NCBI GenBank assembly: GCA_018857735.1
Contig: JABMCL010003293.1
Coordinates: forward strand, 340,001 to 404,000
Direction: 5' to 3'
DNA: 64,000 nt
Source: Alviniconcha marisindica
Lineage: Eukaryota; Mollusca; Gastropoda; Provannidae
Positions 60,037 through 64,000 of the stretch are shown here, one piece after another (within the stretch, counting starts at the first letter, position 1; each line of letters opens with the position of its first letter). Under the pieces are notes generated by a model, which had not been told where the DNA came from, made no database searches, and saw only the letters and a list, made by a program, of their open reading frames with translations. The position numbers and the translations under genes are program-made.

Positions 60037-60743
60037 ACACACAAGCAAGATCTGGAATATTTGAAATTGTCACTCCCTTCATGTCAATTCTTGATTGATG
60101 TCAGATTTGTCCATTTTGTTTCCTTCATTTTTTAAATATGTTTTTTCTTTTGGGGTGGGGGGGGGGGGGGGTCTCCGGCATGATCAGGCAGTTGTTTTCT
60201 TCAGTCTTTGTTACATGGGGGTAGCCCGCATGGCTGGCTGCCACTCATTGCTTGGCGACGCAATTTCGAGCAGTAACTAACTCCCTTGTGTGTTGACTCA
60301 TTGCTTGGTCCCATGCAGGATGTGACCCACAAGCTGACAGAGCTCATGTGGCATGACTGGCACACTGAGGTCCGACATGCAGCGGCCCAGTGCCTGGGCA
60401 AGACTTCACATGGCCGTGATGTCCATGACGACATTCGACGCTGTATCATTTATGGCAACGAGCGCACCAAGTTAGAGGCCATCAGTCGTCTGGGCCAACT
60501 GGGTAGGTGGTGCTTTTTAACGCAGTGCAATCTGTTTCCATGGCTCTTTTCTGCATCGTCTCCTTTTGTAGGGTTTGTTGTGTTTTGAATTTTGCATTAT
60601 GTCTTAAATAGCACTAGAGGAGCCTCAGTGCAGTTGGTCAGTTAGATCCCAACATGTTTTGTCATGCGCAGCAAAACAAATTGTGCCATTGTCTGCCTCA
60701 CTCTGTCTCTGCTATCTTCACACAGACAAACATAATCACACAC

Positions 60744-60797
<54 letters not shown>

Positions 60798-60828
60798 TGC
60801 ATACACACATGTACACCTGCATGCACAT

Positions 60829-60898
<70 letters not shown>

Positions 60899-61204
60899 CA
60901 TCTTCATCCTCACCATCATTATCGTTCTTCTTATCATCATCACTACTAACACCCAAGAAACACCCAACAAATAAAAAGGTCAAGCTGCAAAAACAAAATT
61001 AAATTTATTTCCTTGCAGGAATCATGACTGCCAAGCTGCTGCCGGCTTTCTTGCAATGTTTTGATGACCAGTACTTGTCCATTCGCTGTGAGTGTTGCAT
61101 CACATGCGGCAACTTGCAGATCAAGGAGGAACAGATTATTGACAAACTGATCCACCTAGCAACCTTTGACCCTATTTGGAAGGTCAAGGCTCTGGCTATT
61201 CAGG
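46127..61204 (+). CDS. HEATR4: HEATR4-like HEAT-repeat protein (3' end outside window)
   Basis: Coding exons: 46127-46411, 46659-47335, 48501-48640, 52325-52468, 54026-54243, 55218-55332, 55943-56145, 57464-57577, 58399-58593, 59359-59463, 60319-60502 and 61019-61204, with canonical borders and agreeing phases. The N-terminal ~460 residues are charged and low in structure (KPLKKKIARK, a Ser/Thr- and Glu-rich linker, KDWDAYLVSQLSQLTATWIV, ATEEEKKKKTG). The C-terminal half is helical HEAT repeats: VREWRAKW-type entry, PHVRLKAIATVGKAA, DQVRRAAAITLYALEHPTEK, SSAERWAAAQCLAHFG, HTEVRHAAAQCLGKTSHG, NERTKLEAISRLGQLG and PIWKVKALAIQ. Architecture matches HEATR4, a poorly characterised animal protein with a HEAT solenoid. 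No stop is seen; the last exon ends with a donor (phase 1) and the 61.6-64 kb satellite follows, so remaining exons lie beyond. Introns carry many minisatellites and duplicated exon borders. Confidence 0.82.
47490..48345 (-). pseudogene. 3' end of a LINE retrotransposon in HEATR4 intron
   Basis: Minus-strand ORF of 168 residues covers the C-terminal part of a non-LTR RT: YKYLGVVFDSKLNWKENI, then RKLRSFGVNSDMLVTFYNAV, FGSVCWGGNISK, RLEKIVKKAG and YFDSRCSNRSGRFLLPRTN. The 3' UTR at 47490-47560 carries the 'tttattcatccc.gcgggaaatt' motif (plus-strand reading) with an 'aacaacaa' simple tail, typical of Rex1/Babar-like CR1-group elements. The rest of the element is absent (5' truncated), but this ORF is intact to its stop, so the insertion looks fairly young. 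Confidence 0.88.
49177..49203 (+). CDS. Candidate 27-nt microexon of HEATR4
   Basis: A T-rich tract and 'tgtcag' precede 27 bases that read ETQQEDVIE in the phase left by exon 48501-48640 and stop at 'A|gtaatg'. Entry and exit phases are both 1, so inclusion adds nine residues between EEA and the INATAHR stretch without shifting the frame. Its acidic, Gln-rich content matches the linker around it. Confidence 0.4.
50033..50790. repeat. GT and GA arrays in HEATR4 intron
   Basis: GT at 50033-50060 and 50243-50290, GA at 50291-50313 and a ~58-base GA run at 50731-50789. A ~65-base segment ending 'gttaagatcagat' is repeated at 50797-50843 and 50865-50908 with a GA block between. A poly-G run lies at 51592-51611. 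No gene other than the HEATR4 intron is seen in 48.7-52.3 kb. Confidence 0.93.
52625..52950. repeat. 51-bp minisatellite, about six copies, in HEATR4 intron
   Basis: Unit begins 'ttctttggcagcaggcttcg' and ends 'gcgcttagtgttca'; one copy has a 6-base insertion ('gagtct'). As 51 and 6 are multiples of three, the minus strand reads as repeated 17-residue blocks (MNTKRYSADCFEACCQR). I treat that as a consequence of period, not a gene. Confidence 0.95.
54377..54426. repeat. (GT)n microsatellite
   Basis: A ~50-base GT run in HEATR4 intron, followed by a T/G-rich stretch and a poly-G run near 54590-54605. Confidence 0.97.
55752..55925. repeat. ~21-bp minisatellite just upstream of a HEATR4 exon
   Basis: Copies of 'ttacctgatagatttgattt' and variants ('ttaccagatagattcatttt'). 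It ends ~20 bases before exon 55943-56145, so it replaces part of the region where a branch point would normally lie. Open frames occur on both strands by period. Confidence 0.95.
56153..56285. repeat. 24-bp minisatellite just downstream of the same exon
   Basis: Five or so copies of 'gatatcagagatagaacttg' plus 'tagt'. The first copy starts 7-8 bases after the exon end at 56145. A two-copy 48-base repeat ('gacaaataaaaggttcccac' onwards) lies at 56481-56576, after a poly-G/GC stretch. Confidence 0.95.
57119..57475. repeat. ~175-bp tandem duplication including a 3' splice site
   Basis: Two copies starting 'gcttggtaacattttcctgg' (57119) and 'gcttggtaacattttgctgg' (57297). Both contain 'tatgttcccatct', 'gcttcttgccca' and 'aggcatttagctggaggaa'. 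Copy 2 ends in the real acceptor and start of exon 57464-57577; copy 1 ends in the look-alike 'ttctttgcag|aatacct'. Confidence 0.9.
58566..58930. repeat. Decayed tandem copies of an exon-intron boundary
   Basis: The end of exon 58399-58593 plus its donor ('ttggccaaaatcagcaacag' then 'cacggtaagtgtgtctgca') is echoed about five times in the intron: 'ttggccagaattagcagcag' followed by 'cacagtcagtatacctgca' or variants, at about 58615, 58670, 58737, 58791 and 58856. Unit length alternates roughly 55 and 65 bases. Confidence 0.88.
58985..59200. repeat. Three-copy repeat with acceptor-like sequence
   Basis: Three copies of a ~80-base unit: T-rich tract, 'catttcagggtttttgttca', then 'gcattgttgaatgatggatt'. 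Each copy looks like a 3' splice site (pyrimidines, CAG, G), upstream of the genuine acceptor at 59357/59359. Confidence 0.9.
59866..60035. repeat. Poly-C, CA and CACG low-complexity tract
   Basis: C-rich run at 59866-59895, imperfect CA/CACG to 59992 and a CA array at 59992-60034, in a HEATR4 intron. A poly-G run lies at 60157-60172. Confidence 0.93.
60738..60893. repeat. (CA)n microsatellite, interrupted
   Basis: CA at 60738-60792 and 60830-60893 with ATAC/TGCA interruptions between, in the intron before the last visible HEATR4 exon. Confidence 0.96.
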
Positions 61205-61639
61205 GTAAACAGACTTTATTTTCATTTTCTGTATTATACACTCTGTTGTTGTTTTGTGTAATGTTATGAATGAATGGAAGAGTTTTTTTGTTGTTTTTAA
61301 TCTGAAACAAGAATGACTTTTGAACCTTTTATGCATTTGGTTTTTCTTCTCTTTTTTTCTTTTTCTTTTTTTAGTTCAGACTGTTAAAACTTCAAACAAA
61401 GAGTGTGTTTTGTCAGAGGGTAATATTTGTGTTTGCATGGGTTTACCTGAAAGTTTTAAAGCAGCGTGTAGCCAGTCCTGCAAATTATTAGTGACAGAAC
61501 TCAGATTGAAAATTTAAACTCAGCAGAACATTTTAAAGCAAAATCCTTCATGTAATTTTTTTCTTGTTATTCTTCCAGTTGCACAAAACATGGTTTGAGA
61601 GAGCTCTGTCATTTGCATCATTGTAAAGTACCAGCACCA

Positions 61640-64000
61640 ATGTCACTGTGGTACCCATACCATTGTCCTGCTGGATCAGTACCAGAATCACTGTGCAGTA
61701 CCAGTACCATTGTCACTGCACAGTATCCATACCGTTGTCACTGTGCAGTCCCAGTACCATCGTCACTGCACAGTATCCATACCGTTGTCACTGTGCAGTC
61801 CCAGTACCATCGTCACTGCACAGTATCCATACCGTTGTCACTGTGCAGTCCAGTACCATCGTCACTGCACAGTATCCATACCGTTGTCACTGTGCAGTAC
61901 CAGTACCATCGTCACTGCACAGTATCCATACCGTTGTCACTGTGCAGTCCCAGTACCATCGTCACTGCACAGTATCCATACCGTTGTCAACCTGTTTTCA
62001 GTCCCAGTACCATCGTCACTGCACAGTATCCATACCGTTGTCACTGTGCAGTCCCAGTACCATCATCACTGCACAGTATCCATACCGTTGTCACTGTGCA
62101 GTACCAGTACTGTTGTCACTGTGCAGTACCAGTACCATTGTCACTGTCAGTACCTACCATGTCACTGCAGTATCCATACCGTTGTCACTGTGCAGTACCA
62201 GTACCGTTGTCACTGTGCAGTACCAGTACCATTGTCACTGTGCAGTACCAGTACCATTGTCACTGTTTCCCTAGGCACCAGTACCATCGTCACTGCACAG
62301 TATCCATACCGTTGTCACTGTGCAGTACCAGTACCATTGTCACTGTGCAGCACCAGTACCATCGTCACTGCACGTACCAGTACCATTGTCACTGATGCCC
62401 GCACTAGTATCCAATTGTCACTGTGCAGCACCAGTACCATTGTCACTGTGCAGATACCAGTCCTGCACAGTATCCATACCGTTGTCATTGCGTACCAGTA
62501 CCGTTGTCACTGTGCAGTACCAGTACCATTGTCACTGTGCAGTACCAGTACCATCGTCACTGCACAGTATCCATACCGTTGTCACTGTGCAGTAACCAGT
62601 CAGTGCCATCAGTCCCCCTGCACAGTATCCATACCGTTGTCACTGTGCAGTACCAGTACCATTGTCACTTTCACCCGTATCCATACCCCTTGTCACTGTG
62701 CAGTACCCAGTACCATCGTCACTGCACAGTATCCATACCGTTGTCACTGTGCAGTACCAGTACCATGTCGCTGCACATCCATACGTTGTCACTGTGCAGT
62801 ACCAGTACCGTTGTCACTGTGCAGTACCAGTACCATTGTCACTGTGCAGTACCAGTACCATCGTCACTGCACAGTATCCATACCGTTGTCACTGTGCAGT
62901 ACCAGTACCATTGTCACTGTGCAGTACCAGTACCATTGTCACTGTGCAGTACCAGTACCATCGTCACTGCACAGTATCCATACCGTTGTCACTGTGCAGT
63001 ACCAGTACCATTGTCACTGTGCAGTACCAGTACCATTGTCACTGGCAGTACCAGTACCATTGTCACTGTGCAGACCAGTACCATTGTCACTGTGCAGCAC
63101 CAGTACCATCGTCACTGCACAGTATCCATACCGTTGTCACTGTGCAGCACCAGTACCATTGTCACTGTGCAGTACCAGTACCATTGTCACTGCAGTACCA
63201 GTACCATTGTCACTGTGCAGTACCAGTACCATTGTCACTGTGCAGCACCAGTACCATTGTCACTGTGCAGCACCAGTACCATTGTCACTGTGCAGCTACC
63301 AGTACCATCTCACTGTGCAGTATCCATACCATTGTCACTGTGCAGTACCAGTACCATTGTCACTGTGCAGCACCAGTACCATTTGTCACTTGCCAGTACC
63401 ATACCGTTGTCACTGTGCAGTACCAGTACCATCGTCACTGCTGCAGTACCATACCGTTGTCACTGTGCAGTACCAGTACCGTTGTCACTTTGTGAGTACC
63501 AGTACCAGTCACTGTGCAGACGTACCATCGTCACTGCACGATCCATGTCACTGGAGAAGCCTTGCCCGTGCAGCCAGTCCATCGTCACGAGTACCATACC
63601 GTTGCAGGAGTGACCAGTAGTTGTCCTGTGCAGTCCATCCCTGTCACTGCACGTATCCATCCGGTACTTGAGTACCCGTACCCTCGTCCTGCAGTATCAA
63701 CGTTGTCCCGTGCAGTCCAGTCCCTGGTCCTGCACGAGTATATCCGTTGTCACTGTGCGTACAGACCGTTTCACTGTGATCCAGTACCGATTGTCACTGT
63801 GGCAGTACCATCATCGTCACTGCTATATCCATACTGTTGTCACTGTGCTCCAGACCTTGACTGTTGCATTACAGTGCCTTTTTGTCAGTATGTACCATTA
63901 CTGCCAGTATCCATACGTTTCACTGAGCAACCAGTCGTGTCACTGTGCAGTACCAGTTAAACCATTCACTGACATGTATCCTGTTGTCCTGTGCAGTACC
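61640..64000. repeat. 25-bp satellite/minisatellite array reaching the window edge
   Basis: Basic unit of 25 bases, for example 'cagtaccagtaccattgtca' plus 'ctgtg'. A second type reads 'cagtatccataccgttgtca' plus 'ctgtg', and a third ends 'atcgtcactgca'. In the left part they alternate to give a 50-base higher-order period. Because 25 is not a multiple of three and no forward frame of the unit has a stop, all three plus frames stay open for hundreds of codons (up to 636 aa at 61710-63620); these are not genes. Units are increasingly broken by small deletions after about 63480. Confidence 0.96.

Noticed and set aside
61710..63620. 636-codon open reading frame, plus overlapping 266-, 396- and 277-codon frames
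   Set aside because: All forward frames of the 25-bp repeat lack stops; the protein is repeat translation with a 25-residue period and frame-cycling, and small deletions do not close it. No start, splice or composition evidence for a gene.

Overview
This is a eukaryotic, intron-rich, AT-leaning nuclear genome fragment, packed with (GT)n/(CA)n/(AT)n microsatellites, poly-G/poly-C runs, minisatellites, tRNA-derived SINEs, fold-back elements and LINE debris. No bacterial-style operon structure is visible. The gene content (OVCA2, DDAH, a HEATR4-like cilium/flagellum-type HEAT protein) and the repeat texture fit an invertebrate animal. A lophotrochozoan, probably a marine mollusc, is my best guess from general character rather than from a diagnostic gene.

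Layout. 1-12.8 kb: no convincing gene; microsatellites, a 180-190-bp and a ~300-bp tandem duplication, one fold-back element and retroposon tails. 12.8-18.5 kb (+): OVCA2 serine hydrolase, first coding exon not found, with an apparent 1-base frameshift in one exon. 20.2-26.0 kb (-): an ankyrin-repeat protein, tail to tail with OVCA2; the two candidate poly(A) signals lie about 45 bp apart. A possible first exon with a membrane segment lies at 26.7 kb. 27-32.6 kb: nested SINEs, a GC-richer stretch with two small unexplained ORFs, and a LINE reverse-transcriptase relic next to a ~105-bp tandem array. 35.6-41.6 kb (-): complete DDAH (dimethylarginine dimethylaminohydrolase), five coding exons, all catalytic motifs intact. 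44.75-61.2 kb (+): HEATR4-like gene, head to head with DDAH, one 5' exon plus twelve coding exons, 3' end outside the window. 61.6-64.0 kb: a 25-bp satellite/minisatellite array running off the window edge.

The genes have no obvious functional connection; each is an independent transcription unit. The most interesting material is in the repeats: (1) three 53-58-bp insertions consisting only of the 3' tail of the local SINE, each with its own 10-12-bp target-site duplication and nearly the same 5' boundary, sharing a conserved 3' stem-loop with compensatory change; (2) a fold-back (palindromic) element family of up to ~410 bp; (3) HEATR4 introns in which exon-intron boundaries have been tandemly duplicated to give arrays of decoy donors and acceptors; (4) a candidate 27-nt phase-neutral microexon in HEATR4.
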